DNA of 64,000 bases from Acarospora socialis. Its lineage: Eukaryota > Ascomycota > Lecanoromycetes > Acarosporales > Acarosporaceae. Shown piece after piece: positions 1-11,407 of the stretch; the stretch's first letter is position 1; every line of letters starts with the position of its first letter. The DNA is taken from assembly GCA_025617375.2 (NCBI GenBank), contig JAMYGW020000014.1, positions 248,001 through 312,000 of the forward strand, read 5' to 3'. A program made the position numbers and the translations under genes. The notes under the pieces were generated by a model. It made no database searches. It was not told the origin of the DNA and saw only the letters and a list, made by a program, of their open reading frames with translations.

Positions 1-2744
1 GACAATGAATATGTCGACGGCCTCCGGTCTGCCTCCGAAAGAAATCAACAAGCCCCTGACTGGCGTCATATCTAATGCGGGAACAGACGTGTCAGAAAGC
101 TTCAACTGAGGATGGTAGAAATGGCTCTCATTCCATAGGGCGAGTAATGTAGCAGGTACGCAAGCCATATCAAACACCAAGTGAAACACTAAAACTCAGG
201 AAAGTGGTGGGACGAGGAGGGTTTTACCGCACTCGAAGAGGCGGCCCGGTTCGGCCGAGGAAGAAAAGGTCAGAATCATCTGTTGAGATCGTGGCATGAG
301 CGTATGTGATGATTACAATGACGTGATTGATGTTCCCCGACAGTAGCAGGCGAAATGCTGCCGACTTGGGAGCCACAAGAGCCGCAAGCGGTCACCACAA
401 GCACACCCACGTGCCAGAGCAAGACCGGAGGCCCTCTTGTCCACCGGGTCTTCTCGCAGTGGATAAAGAAACGCCACTCAGAGGTTTGCGACTAAGGCAA
501 CTGGTCGTGTTTTCTGCTTTTACTCCATACCAGGCACTCGACAAGACTCAGACATGGGGTGCTGCTGTATGGAACAAGAGGGCAACCGAGGCTGTGAGTC
601 GGCAAAGGATTCTGCAGTATGGAATATCAAGAGCTTTTCAACCAAAGCAAGACTGATGTAGAGTATGCGGTGGCGCCTCCGGTAATGGCGCTATGGTATC
701 GGGGAATGGCTTCCCTGGCCTGCTCGTCGGACCATTCGAGCTTGTATGTGAGATTGGAGGTACGACACTCTGAGGATATGTGAAGTCGGTGCTATGAATC
801 GTGCAAGAATCCGTTTGGGTGTTGTCTCGATTGTCTGTATGCGTGTTCCAACTTGCTTTGGGATGTGCGCTGGCTCGGTGGTTGTTTAAACCTCCACGCG
901 CCCCTATCGGCAGATGTAGTCGGTGTATCTCCAATGTGGAACCTCACCCAGGAGGGTTTCGAATCAATGTTGATATCCTCTCTTTGTTCCTTCCTGAGCT
1001 TTGCTAGCTCTTCCATGCATGTTACGCCCGTAGCTTGGGGAGCTGTAGCTAGTTTGCTCCGGATCTCTGCTGAGCGGCAACGAGTTGTTTAGATATTCCT
1101 AATATCTTCATCTGAGATGATTTCTTGAGAATCTATTAGCGCCCGACCTTTACCTACTTAGCTGCCCGTGGCATGATTCGAGTCCAGGAACGAGAGAGAT
1201 GTCCGAAGTAGGCAGACAAATAAACGTCATCAACAAGGTAGAAATGGTTGTACTCACTTTCGAGTAGGAACAACCAATCTCTCGATCTCCCCAGTATTAG
1301 AAATACACCTGTCATCGTTCAGCGGGATGGGCCAAGACTCTGAAACATCTCTGCGAATTCTTCATCTTCATGCGTAGGCGCTACCCGCACCAGAAATGGC
1401 CCCGTCGCATGGCGCTGTCGAGCGAAAGCATTGGAATGACGACGAAGAAGGCGAGGCCGGTGCGGGGCGTTGTCAGGAAAGGAATCTTAACCATGATTCA
1501 GACTTACGGGAAGCTGCACCGAGAGGGGCCTTTCTTGGATTGACGTAACGGGAGGATGCAGCATCGGAATGAAGCATACAACAGCTGGACGACTCGACGA
1601 AGGGCCGATTTGTTGCAGACATGATGACAAAATCACTCAGACGAAGCACTCAAGATTTGCACTCGAACGCGCATCAACGTGCCATATCTTCTTGTACTTC
1701 GTACACAAATGATCCACTCGGCGGCCAGACATAGTGCGGATTCGAAACTTTTATTACGATGGCCATGAACAATCTCCTTCGGGCAGAAGCCTTTGAATTC
1801 TGGGGAGGTCTTGCGATAATGGCGCTTCCACTTGTGCGAGGATCTACAACTACTCCGCGCGATCCTGGCTCAGCATAAGTTACCTTCGTTAGGAGACAGG
1901 TCGGAACAGGGTTAATGGTTTAAAAAGTTGCGCGTGGGTTAGCAGGGTCGTGAGAAAGAATTTCGACTCCATCAAACTAGGATAGAGCCATCCGATACAT
2001 AGGACTGGAGGTTGACGGGTGGGAAGGAAGTGCGGGCTACAGTTCAAGCTCTGCGAATTGCAGTCCTGGGACCCAAGTCATCACAAGACTCGACCATCTG
2101 TCTCACACCACCGTTGGAAAATAAAGAACAGGAACGGGAACTTCAAATGGCCAGGCGGCAACAGCACCGCACCGAGCACCGCGAGCGGCCATCTATGGGC
2201 GGCGTGCTTCACCCCTCAGGCACCAATGTCAAGCTATTGATCACTCCTCGCCAAACAGGCAGGTGTGGGTGGTGAAGTAACACATTCCACTTTTTTGGTA
2301 GCCCACCACAAAACGAACGCCAGGAAGGGCAGCGAAGGTACGAGAATGTCCCTCAATAGATGGCTGGCCACCACCAAAGATGTACAAATTCAGCTTGTCA
2401 ATCCCATTGCTTCTCCATTGGCCCCACCCCCAGCCTAAACTCATCCCACGGCCCTTTATAAAGCTACTCTCTACCTAATTGTCTGGGCTCTTGTCCACTA
2501 GACTCCCTTGGCCCTCAACTTGGATCCAACCGTCGCCATCCACATTGTCCCAGCTCTTGACTTCTTTGGTCGTGGCCTTCACGACGCCCCCGCAAACCCC
2601 ATCATTCTACCTCTTCTTTCCCGCCCACCCGTCCATCCCGTCACTCTTCCTATCCTTCCCCTTCCTGGATGTACGTGTTCTTTCCCCGTTCTGTTATGTG
2701 GATGTGGCGCGGACCTTAGCTGATCACGGAGGGGCGGAACGCGA

Positions 2745-2835
2745 TGAAAAGAATGAAGAGAGTAAAATGTGGAGAGCAAAGTGTGGAGAAGTGATGTGCG
2801 GAGTGGGGTGCGGAGAGCGGAGTGGGGAGAGCCCT
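2745..2835. repeat. Purine-rich imperfect repeat
   Basis: An imperfect array of short GTGGAGAG / GTGCGGAG-like words runs through this stretch, almost without C or T runs. It is low-complexity DNA, not a coding signal. Confidence 0.4.
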
Positions 2836-5554
2836 ATAGTTAAGAGCGGGCAGTGAGGAAGTCTAAGGTGATTTAGAGATTAAGGGGTTGCGGAAGGGGC
2901 GTCCTGATATCGTCATTTGCCCACATGATATGAAGGGGTAAACGTAGTCACTTAGGTAGTCTATTCTGGCTGTACCATGCGAATCCCGAGTCACGTAAAT
3001 CTGATCCAAAACTATGGTCGTCTCCTGATCTGTGAAGCAGGGAATGGGTGTGTGTCGACAACGCTCCGGGCCTAACTTGGTACGCCGTCTTAGTTGTGCT
3101 CAACAGCACGACGCTGTCCGCTCATCATAAGTTGTTCTGCTCGGTCATAGCCTTGCGCCGATCTTAAACTCATGTTGCGGTTGTCGCCAAGTTCCCAGGG
3201 GCTAGGGTCGGTCGTAGACGTAACTGGTTACAAGCGTTGAGGCCGAACTAACGCGAGCCCTTATCGCTGCGAACAGTTCTGTTCTCCTTCCATCGACTAT
3301 ACGGAGTAGGGTTGTAGCTATGATTCGTGAATCTCAATCGGCAACGTAGTCTAACGTAGTGTCAAGACTGCCCATTGCTAGGACCGGGCCGTGAGGCGAC
3401 CGGAGTTCTTCCCGAAAGGTAGCCGATCCAGCACCTTTCCCTTCTCCAGTAGGACGTCGACAGGGTGTAGCTGGGTGGCTTCAACCGAAAGTCGTGGGGT
3501 GTATAATTTGGAGAACCGAGTCGAGGTTTGACCAAGCGGGTGAAATCCAACGATATTATGTGATTTCGTCTATTTCGCGACCTGCGACGGCACAGACGAT
3601 GCGACGGGGTCTCATTCTTTCGTGAGTTCCCCAATGGCAAATGCTCCATAGTAAGAACTCCATCTCCTCTGACAGTGACGTCTTCAATCACCGGGCGCCT
3701 CCACACCCGTTGCTCCAGCTCCCTGAATTAGATCGGCTCGCTCAGGTGGCGAATCGGCTACATTCCTGCGTAGCGCAAAGGTACTGTATGTATGAAGATG
3801 GAAACTAATAACGTCGCTACCTCGGACCGTAGAGATGGTCTAGATCATCCAGAAATACGTGGACGCGGCCGGTCATAGACCGGCTTGCCATACACCGACG
3901 ATGTCATCGCCATCATGGTCCATGGTAAGGTGGAAAAGCGGATATCGCTCCTGTGTCGAAGTCTTTTGAGTTCATGGGATTTCTTGACTTCGCCATTCCA
4001 CTCGCCGATACACTCATGGCCCTAACTCTACGAAGAATAACGATCATCTCTTCCACGGAAAAACTCAGTCGCCAGGCTTGTGAGATGCGCTGAAAGGCTG
4101 TATTGGTCTGGTAATTTACACGGCCTTGAGACAAGTAGGGAGCCGATGTATCGGATCTATTCTCCCACACACTGCCGCTCATATGGGTTGCCTACGATGC
4201 GTCTTAACAGCCATGACATGTCGCTTCCTTGTTACAGAGTTGTGATTCGTACGGAAGACGGTAAAGGGCGGAAACAGCGGTTCTTGCTGCTCAGCGGAAC
4301 AGGCTGTCTTGATGGTGCAAACAGTACATGTCCGGGTCGGATGGCTAGGGCACCATAGCGGATGGTGTGTTGATGGGGAGTCACTGACATGTCCGCATGG
4401 AGCAGTAGGCGAAAGTTGTTGGGTAATGATATCATTGAGTTAAGGTGTATCACGTAGCATACTGCCAATGCGGGTGTGAGACGGCATCAGTTTTGGTACA
4501 CTACGACAAGCATTGAAGCATCTCAGACCTGAGGTAGCAGGACGTTGCTCACGGCCGCATCTCTTTCACAGCCGCTGGCAGGGAGCGAGGCCCAAGACAT
4601 GTGGTGTGTCTGCCAAGAAGCAACGGCCTCCACTTCTTTTAGACCTCCGATTGTGACTGTACCTTACCTTACAGTTTAGAGTGTAGCGCCGGAATTTGCG
4701 CAGAGCCGCGACATGAGGTCCCTGGGTTTCGGGATCTTCGAGAAGGGAACAATGAAAAGTGACCAATATGTGGCCTGAGGTCAAGTCCGTTGTTGGAGAT
4801 TAAACCATACTGTACCTTACTCCGCATGAAATGTAGGGGGTTTGACTTACAACTGATCTGAATATCGTAAACAGCCGAACAATAAGCAGCGAATTCCCTT
4901 GAATGAGTCGATGGAGCAGTCCCTTAGATGGATGCCCTTTAGAGGCAAAGATGTGAAGCTAGAAACAGTCTCTTGATGCAAGCTGCAAGAGGCGAAAATT
5001 CAAGTCGCTCTGTTCGTGCGCGATAAATGTTTTACTGTGGTTGGAGGTCAGTAAGTAGAACGTCCGAGGCTTATGTACTATGGTACGAAGTACTTCCCCA
5101 GATATTACCTATTATTGTTACCGGCGCAGGGCACTTCAAGGATACACCAGCGCCGACCAAGTCAGAGGAGGTCCACCAGAAGTGTGGCGCACACCAGCAT
5201 GGGCTGGATGCCAAATGATATCAATCCGGGGATTTAGTCGATGATGCGTAATCCACTTTCCTGCGTGAAGTTCACCTAAAATGCCAACATCTTTTGAACA
5301 GCCTTCCTCTTCGCCCTCTTATTCCAGCGCTCCCAGATCACCTTTCATCCTTTGTTTGCCAGTTGCCTTCCTTGACTACGATCTATCGGTCGGGACGGTT
5401 ACCGGCTTGCATTTGACAGTATGGGGAAATGCATTTGCTTTAGGCGCAATGTAGTATACACTAATGCCCAACTGACGAATTTGGTCTCTCAAATGTGACA
5501 CGTCCCTGTCGGTCTGGAACAATGATCAAAGTGGTATCCTACGTTGCTGCAATT

Positions 5555-5584
5555 CCATTGCTGCCCCTGCTGCCCCTGCTGCCC
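5555..5584. repeat. Short 9-bp direct repeat
   Basis: The word CTGCCCCTG-like is repeated about three times in a row (TGCTGCCCCTGCTGCCCCTG and onward). It lies in non-coding DNA upstream of the small ORF that begins near 5778. Confidence 0.45.
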
Positions 5585-5777
5585 GGTCAAAGTTAATAGG
5601 TAAGGACCCCGCTGCGCACAAAGCAGTAGGAGTCAATCTGCTCTGTGATCACCCACTCAAGCTGCTCGCAAACCCATTCCTCGCCTATCACGCTCATATA
5701 GCGTTGTCATTCGAGGCTGAGGCACCGTCTTAGTATTGTGAGTCTGCCTTTCTGATTTGTGATTGCATCGGGCCAAG

Positions 5778-6236
5778 ATGTTCCTTCTGACATCATTTGA
5801 TCTCGCTCATGATTTCAGACAATCATTTGACCTCTCCGACTCATTTGAGGACGTCGTTCTCTCAAAGATGAGAAGAGGCGCATATGACACGACTGGAATA
5901 CCCAAACCAAAGCCACCGCCACCAAAAGGTCCAAAGGAACATAGAACATACTTCTTGCATGCGATAGAGCGGACCCTAACGCCTCTCACTGCCAACGGAA
6001 GCGGCGCCCACTTCTTTGCCACAGATGATATCGCAGGTTCCCTGGCAACCTTGAACGCATCCCACCATGTTCCTCGATCCCAAATGTCTTTCATAGCCAC
6101 TCGGCCAGTCGGTGCGTCGATGCGAAGGACAGGGGGGTATGGCGTTGATGTCGGAGGACTTGGCGAATTTGGAAGTACTACAGACTCAGTATTCTCAGCA
6201 GTTGCAGGAACTTCGGGGGTTGTGTTTGGGATTTAA
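5778..6236 (+). CDS. Hypothetical small protein
   Basis: An open frame of about 150 codons starts at the ATG at 5778. The product has an acidic/hydrophobic N-terminus, a proline- and lysine-rich linker (PKPKPPPPKGPK) and a Gly/Ser-rich C-terminus. I recognise no domain. No intron signals are needed to keep it open. The neighbourhood is gene-poor, so this may be a chance ORF; the proline-rich segment and length give it only modest support. Confidence 0.25.
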   Translation: MFLLTSFDLAHDFRQSFDLSDSFEDVVLSKMRRGAYDTTGIPKPKPPPPKGPKEHRTYFLHAIERTLTPLTANGSGAHFFATDDIAGSLATLNASHHVPRSQMSFIATRPVGASMRRTGGYGVDVGGLGEFGSTTDSVFSAVAGTSGVVFGI

Positions 6237-7435
6237 GATACATGTACCGGCATAGAAATATGATCTGACATCTCCAGATTCTCTGTCTCTCATGCTGCTT
6301 TCTTTCTAGGTGGTAGGCGTCAGAATTGCCGTGCAGGTCGGAACGTCTAGGGCGGAGAAGTATAACCGGTGTCGGTCGGAGCATCCGTTCGAGAGAATCC
6401 CGCCATGTTCTCGAATAGTCCATCAAAAGTTCAAGCGAGCATTACACTACAATGCCTAGCACCGCAGCAAATTGCGAAGAAAAAGGTTATGAGCTTTTTC
6501 AAAATTATGAGTGTGCAAGCACACCATGCCTGGACCGTGGCGGACGAGAAAGTGTGGACGTGGGGTTAACAGATTCCTCATGTAATCTAAAGTTCGCTCC
6601 TTCGAGATTGGCGGCACCCCAATCGGGTATGGCGTAACACGCGATCATCCGCCGCTTCTCATCGCCACCTCGATCTCTTGAACTCGTCGCTCTTTCAACG
6701 TCGACGACGGCCACGGCCACGGCCCCGGTCCAACGCATGGATTTGGGACATTTTCTTGCAATCTGCGACGGGCGCCCCGCTCGCCGCGTAATCCCAACCC
6801 CTTCAGCTCGTTTTGATTCCGCCGACGATCTCGAAGTCGTATTGCGATCGGGGATTTGTTTCCTCATCTTGACTGAGCTGAACCCAGCGTCTGGACGGGG
6901 CTCATGGCGCTATGATACGATTGTCCCTTGCTGCTTGTCTTCCAGGCAGCAGCGACTGTGCCGTGTTTTGCTTGTTTGTTTGGTCCGCGGCTCCCCTCTT
7001 GGATGCCGTGGTCGAGCCATCCTTAGGAGTATATACCTAGCTGGTATCCAACACGGTAATGCACGTGGCTTTTCGAGCCAACTATCTTCACCACCACAGC
7101 GTGATTGCGAGTACATACATCGTCACCATCACTATCCGTCTCTGGCTTCAGTGTAGGGTATGCTAATGACCGTGAGGGTTACTGTGAGTTACAGAGGGAT
7201 CGCGATTGCTTTGAGCGTTGGACCTGTTGGACAATGTGGCATTAATTCTTCTTTCGTTGGACTCATGGCCCACCATCTTTACCTTTCACTTAGCTCGCCG
7301 GACATTCCTCTACTATCGCCCGTTTGGGCGTCCTCCATGTTCTCAGTTTCTAATTCTGGTTTCGACTTTCAAGCATAAAGAGCATGCCACGGCTCGAGTT
7401 CGCTCACAGGTGCGGTCCTCCGATACGTTCCCTAA
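6237..7435. other. No gene recognised
   Basis: Several short overlapping frames exist on both strands, none with a motif or a convincing splice pattern. The 3' end runs into the minisatellite that begins near 7440. Confidence 0.4.
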
Positions 7436-7439
7436 GAGA

Positions 7440-7590
7440 GCCCAGCCCACCGAGAGGCCCACCCACTGAGAGGTCCAGCCTACCGAGATGTCCAGCCCAC
7501 TGAGAGGTCTGACCCACCGAGAGGCGAGAGATCCAGCCCGCCGAGAGGCGAGAGGTCCAGCCAGCCGAGAGGTCCAACACACTGAGAGCA
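7440..7590. repeat. Minisatellite, about 20-bp units
   Basis: Degenerate units of the type GAGAGGTCCAGCCCACC are repeated head to tail about seven or eight times, some with an inserted GAGGCGA. Translated on the minus strand they give a monotonous Trp/Ser/Gly/Leu repeat, which is why long but meaningless frames appear here. Confidence 0.75.
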
Positions 7591-7790
7591 CATAGACAGT
7601 TGATTGATACCAGCTGCAAGGCCCGGATATCCCGCCCGCACTTTACAGCGACGACTAACGGAGATGATGGTGTAGGTCCTCTTGGGGCAATGGGACATTC
7701 AATGCAAGGCGAGAGAGGATAGCCGATGGGAGTCATTGCGCACTAGCTAGCAATTAGCTTATTGATTGACGATGTCGTCACTCCTCAGTA

Positions 7791-9452
7791 ATGCCGGTGC
7801 GGAGCAAATCGAAAGTGAGTTTCGCCATCACGGCTGCAATGGACCGAACACTCTGGCGATGGAAAGTGGAGAACGATATTGGCGATGATGTCTTCGAATC
7901 TCTCCAAGATATCCTCTCACCGTACCTGCCTGGGTTGATCTCTTCGCTTCCGCAGCAACCCTCTACGCTAATTAGCATCCTAACCTGCAATGATCCTAAC
8001 CATGATGCGTCTTTGGGAGTGTTGAATACCTCTTCAACTACCACTACGTCGCTTCAGCCGTGGATTTCTCAGGAATTTACTGCTCTCAAGCACCAATCGC
8101 TCCGTTCGAGACACTATCCGAGCAAGCCGTTCCGTACGTTGAAACCGCTCAGACAACACATATAGCTAGTAGTGCATTCTCCGATCAGGACGCCGAGCAG
8201 AGCCCACCAAGTCCTTTGAGCGTTTCAGCGGCCTCACCAGCGAATACGAGAACCCTGAATATTGTGCCCTGCGTCAAATGCTGGGGTTCCAGGCAAAAAG
8301 TCAGTCTGTTCTTTTATCACGGCTGAATACAACGCTCATTGATTCTCTCTAGTGTGACGGCGCAGAGCCATGCAAATACTGCCTCAAATCGATTCTTTCC
8401 CACCACCCTTGTGCGTACGTGCTCGTTTTTCGGATTGTCCAATATTTTCGAAATGTAGTACATCCGTGAGAAAAGCTAGGTGTACTGAGCTGACTGTTAC
8501 GATAGGGAAGGAACCCTCCTACAGATCAAAGCTTCTTTGTGCATCTTTGCACCGCGAATCCCTTCTATGGCAGGCCACGTTAGGACATGAACACGGCAGG
8601 CCTACCTTAACTGTCAGTTGCCGAAGATTCGTACCAACATCCTATGAGCAGATTCAGCTGGTTTGGAAAGACAAGACCGGGTGGGGATCGATATATACCC
8701 CTGCTTTCTGCGTGGAGTTAATTGGTGAGGACCTAGGTGGCTATATTGACAGATACGCCTCGTTTTACCTTGAGAACGGTGGCGAAGAGCCTAGTGTTCC
8801 TGCCCCAATCTTCCGGCTAGCACTAAGGTATCAAAGAGTAAGTCTTTCCCTTCTCGTCAAATTCGAAATAATGTCCCTTATTGATGTTGCAAGCTTCCAG
8901 AACCCTATCGTTCACGTGTCCCTGAAAGTTTGGGCAGCAAGTCGTCTCGTAGCAAAGGGCTGGGGATTGTATGGTGAGGAGCTATTGGAGATGACGGCTG
9001 TTGCTGACATGAACTCTCCCTTGTACGGAACGATTTCTGCCTCTCGCGTACTGCAAATTCAGCTGGACCAACTCCTGGAACTCCAAGTTGCTGAAACTGA
9101 GTCAGAGCTCCTTTTAAGGCTTCAGAACTCAATGAAATTGAAGAAGTGTGGAGACTGGGTTATCATCTTTCTAGCAGTAGTGATTGTCTTGCATGTGTCG
9201 GAGCGAGATATTTGGACGCTTATGAACTGGCTACGACATGATGAGTTAAAGTCCTGACCACGAACAGTGGAAGCAATAGCTAACGGATTAAAGGCTAACA
9301 AATGGCGACACCCTCTTCGACCAGTTACACTTGTAGGGAAAAGCGTGCACTTCACCAACGTGTTGCTTCGCGCACTTTATGATTGCAGGACAAGGCTTGA
9401 TCTCTCTACAGTCGAATTGGGACCTACTCCGGAAAGCGGAAATGGTGGATAA
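7791..9452 (+). pseudogene. Zn(II)2Cys6 transcription factor, damaged
   Basis: Fungal zinc-cluster regulators bind DNA through six cysteines. Here the cluster is split by an intron (8300-8352, GTCAGT...CTCTAG, phase 0): CVKCWGSRQK is followed by CDGAEPCKYC. Just after the second half the frame shifts near 8410, and the downstream frame resumes as LCVRARFSDCPIF, typical of what follows this cluster. A second in-frame intron probably runs from GTAAGT near 8830 to about 8893. The C-terminal part (PLYGTISASRVLQIQLDQLL...ERDIWTLMNWLRH) resembles the conserved tail of this fungal family and continues in another frame at 9290-9450. The N-terminus (WKVENDIGDDVFESLQ) also fits, but the link to the finger needs a frame change near 8060. 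Frames fit the family but at least two shifts are unexplained, so this is a decayed gene or an error-laden sequence. Confidence 0.6.
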
Positions 9453-9558
9453 TAATTCGGAAGTCGTGGAGTCAATGGAGACACTTCAGCGCCCAACTCA
9501 GAGTCTCAGTATGTAGCACTTCCTGCTTCCGCTATAGCGTCCTATTGCATCCCGTACT

Positions 9559-9638
9559 CTGATGTCACGTGCAGGTTATGGTACCTCCGTACACTTACCC
9601 TTGTTCTCTAGCGTACCATAACCCACATGTGACATCAG
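9559..9638. mobile_element. Palindromic MITE-like element, copy 1
   Basis: Inverted arms of about 26 bp, CTGATGTCACGTG...TTATGGTAC on the left and GTACCATAA...GTGACATCAG on the right, with a short loop. The core GTCACGTG...TATGGTAC is shared with elements at 20405, 51526 and 53888. The outer ends are more diverged than in the other copies. Confidence 0.6.
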
Positions 9639-10049
9639 GAATTGTCGGCGGCATGAGTAGACCTCTTCATCCAATTAATCCTACCAACTTTCTTGATAAC
9701 TCACTCTTCTGTGGTTAACTTACATCATGCCCAATCGTATCTCCCGTCCATTGATTTTGAGCAGTATATTCCGTATCTCGGCAATACTCTTGACTTTGTT
9801 CACGGCCTGCGTCACAGATTCTCGTTGAGTTCTATTCTTTCTTCTTCCTTCCCAGCACCCTTGCTGCGGCTTCAATCCCAGAAGAGATCCAATCTCTATG
9901 ACTTCAACAGCCAGCATGGATGAGAAGATGATATCTCCGATAATGCAGTTATGGTCTCGAAGGATACTTTGGTGTATCCATATTTGTCCATGAACATACC
10001 ATGTCTGTACGCGGGAAACGATATACTAGGAATGAGTCTCACTGACGAT

Positions 10050-10498
10050 TGGTACGAGATTCCAATGGGGCTACGTTTATGCCGAACACCTTCATGATGC
10101 AAGAGATCATCCGGACCTTCTATGATCAATATATCAAAGGTGTAGAGAATGGAAAACCTGTCAAGACTCCGCTCATTTACCGCATACCCAAGGGTTTGAG
10201 GCCGTCCTTTCCTGTGCGGTGTGAATGCTCAATGCTATTCAGGCACTCCCATACCTAGTACCCTTATTCTTCTACGCGAGCACAGCTCCCGTTGCTCTCT
10301 ACAGCTGTCACATCCTATCTCAATGAATGGTATGCCTTTGCTGCTAAAGTTGCAGTAGTATCTACTTACGGTTGCGCAGATTTGAACAACAAATTAGATG
10401 AGTTCTATTCGGAGTATGCGGAAAAGAAGACCGCTGAGCAATGGTTAGATGAAAACGACTTCGTATCTGCTGTCGCAGACGATGCGGAGGCGGAGTGA
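10050..10498 (+). CDS. Hypothetical protein fragment(s)
   Basis: Two open segments in the same frame (about 10050-10258 and 10292-10498) are separated by one stop. The gap can be read as an intron beginning GTGCGG near 10214 and ending at a CAG near 10287 or 10304. The second half is Asp/Glu-rich and ends DDAEAE. No ATG opens the first segment, so an upstream exon or truncation is likely. I do not recognise the family. Confidence 0.3.
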
Positions 10499-10620
10499 AT
10501 GGCTAGATAAGATGGCTTTCGAGGAGACCTGATCATCATTACTAGATGTTTAGCGATGATCAAGGACGTTCACTCGACCGCAGCAATGTACCAAATGCTA
10601 GCAACAAAACACTGCGTGGT

Positions 10621-11039
10621 TCATGAGCTCAAGACCAAATGTGGCCTCTTAAGTGTGCTTCCTAAGCTTACCCTAACGCCCACTTGATCAACGTTTCCCC
10701 GGCCCACTTTGGGAAGAGCTGGCTCCATCGATGGCTTTGCGGTGCGACTTGGAAAGCGCGATGCTGACTCCATTCTGATACTTTCTTCGAAGCGAGAACC
10801 CTTCGTTTTTGTGTCCACATCAAGGCCAAGTTCATCCACCGATGTGTCAGATCCAAGCTCCGTAGGTTGATCGGTTGAGTGAGATATTGTATAGTTGGAG
10901 GATTCAAATGGGGACGTCTCCACCGGTGATGATCGATGAGGTGCTGTTTGAAGTCGCGGTTATAAGCGGAAGACTTCTTTGTTTTCGCGGTCGTAGTCCT
11001 CGAGCTATTTCTCCTCTGCATACTGGTAGCCTGGCTCAT
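10621..11039 (-). pseudogene. Fragment like the N-terminus of the 55-kb nuclease-like gene
   Basis: The minus-strand frame starting at 11039 opens with a basic Ser/Thr-rich leader followed by SAYNRDFKQHLIDH. This resembles PYDRNFQQNLIDG in the gene at 54965-56751. Beyond that short match the frame loses resemblance, and a second frame with Ser/Thr/Glu-rich sequence overlaps it. I read it as a truncated, diverged relative; the evidence is one short block. Confidence 0.35.
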
Positions 11040-11103
11040 ACTGTTGAGAATTGGCTCAAGTCCATGGTGCGATGCTTGCTGGTCGGAGCTGGATACTGAA
11101 AAT

Positions 11104-11407
11104 TAAGGGTAAAAGACTTCCAAATCCATGCGGCTGCATAAAAGACTCGGATAGACATGGCCCGAAAAAAAAGACTCGGATAAACAAAACACCAAGTTTT
11201 CCACACATCAGACGTACAATGTGATGATTAGGTTGGTTAGGGTAGGTTAGGTTGGTTAGGTGGTTAGGTGGTTAGGCTGTTAGGGTCAGTAATAATATAT
11301 TTTTTGATGTTTGCGGAGAGTGAGATTTTGGCGACAGTGAGGTTGTCAAAGATTATCCGAGTCTTTTATGCAGGCGCATGGATAGGTATGGGAGTCTTTT
11401 ACCCTTA
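11104..11407. mobile_element. Inverted-repeat element with telomere-like core
   Basis: The left arm (11104-11153) reads TAAGGGTAAAAGACTTCC and on to ATAAAAGACTCGGAT. The right arm (11354-11407) is its imperfect reverse complement. Between them lies a run of GGTTAG/GGTTAGG words (about 11230-11285). Size (304 bp), terminal inverted repeats and lack of coding sequence fit a MITE or foldback element. No clear target-site duplication was seen. Confidence 0.6.
11228..11287 (+). repeat. Interstitial telomere-like repeats
   Basis: Degenerate tandem GGTTAG, GGTTAGG and GGTTAGGGT words, related to the fungal telomere unit TTAGGG. They sit inside an inverted-repeat element, so they are part of that element and do not mark a chromosome end. 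Confidence 0.6.

Larger units (their letters stand above)
1..5777. other. Gene-free or unrecognisable region
   Basis: No reading frame here has a recognisable motif, a plausible exon chain or a conserved-looking composition. The open frames present are short, overlap on both strands and look random. The stretch has a pyrimidine-rich patch near 2590-2680 and a purine-rich patch near 2745-2835. A small unknown gene with introns cannot be excluded. Confidence 0.5.

Noticed and set aside
2479-2856. A 125-codon frame rich in Pro, Ser and Leu
   Set aside because: It runs through a pyrimidine-rich and then a purine-rich low-complexity stretch; two other frames are equally open and none has a motif.
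3362-3706. A minus-strand frame of 114 codons
   Set aside because: No ATG context, motif or splice partner; composition is what random DNA of this GC content gives.
5885-5925. Similarity of GAYDTTGIPKPKP to GAYDTTGRPRPG in gag
   Set aside because: Only one short match without any flanking resemblance; likely chance.
11228-11287. A possible true telomere or chromosome end
   Set aside because: The repeats are short, degenerate and bounded by inverted repeats, with ordinary sequence on both sides.
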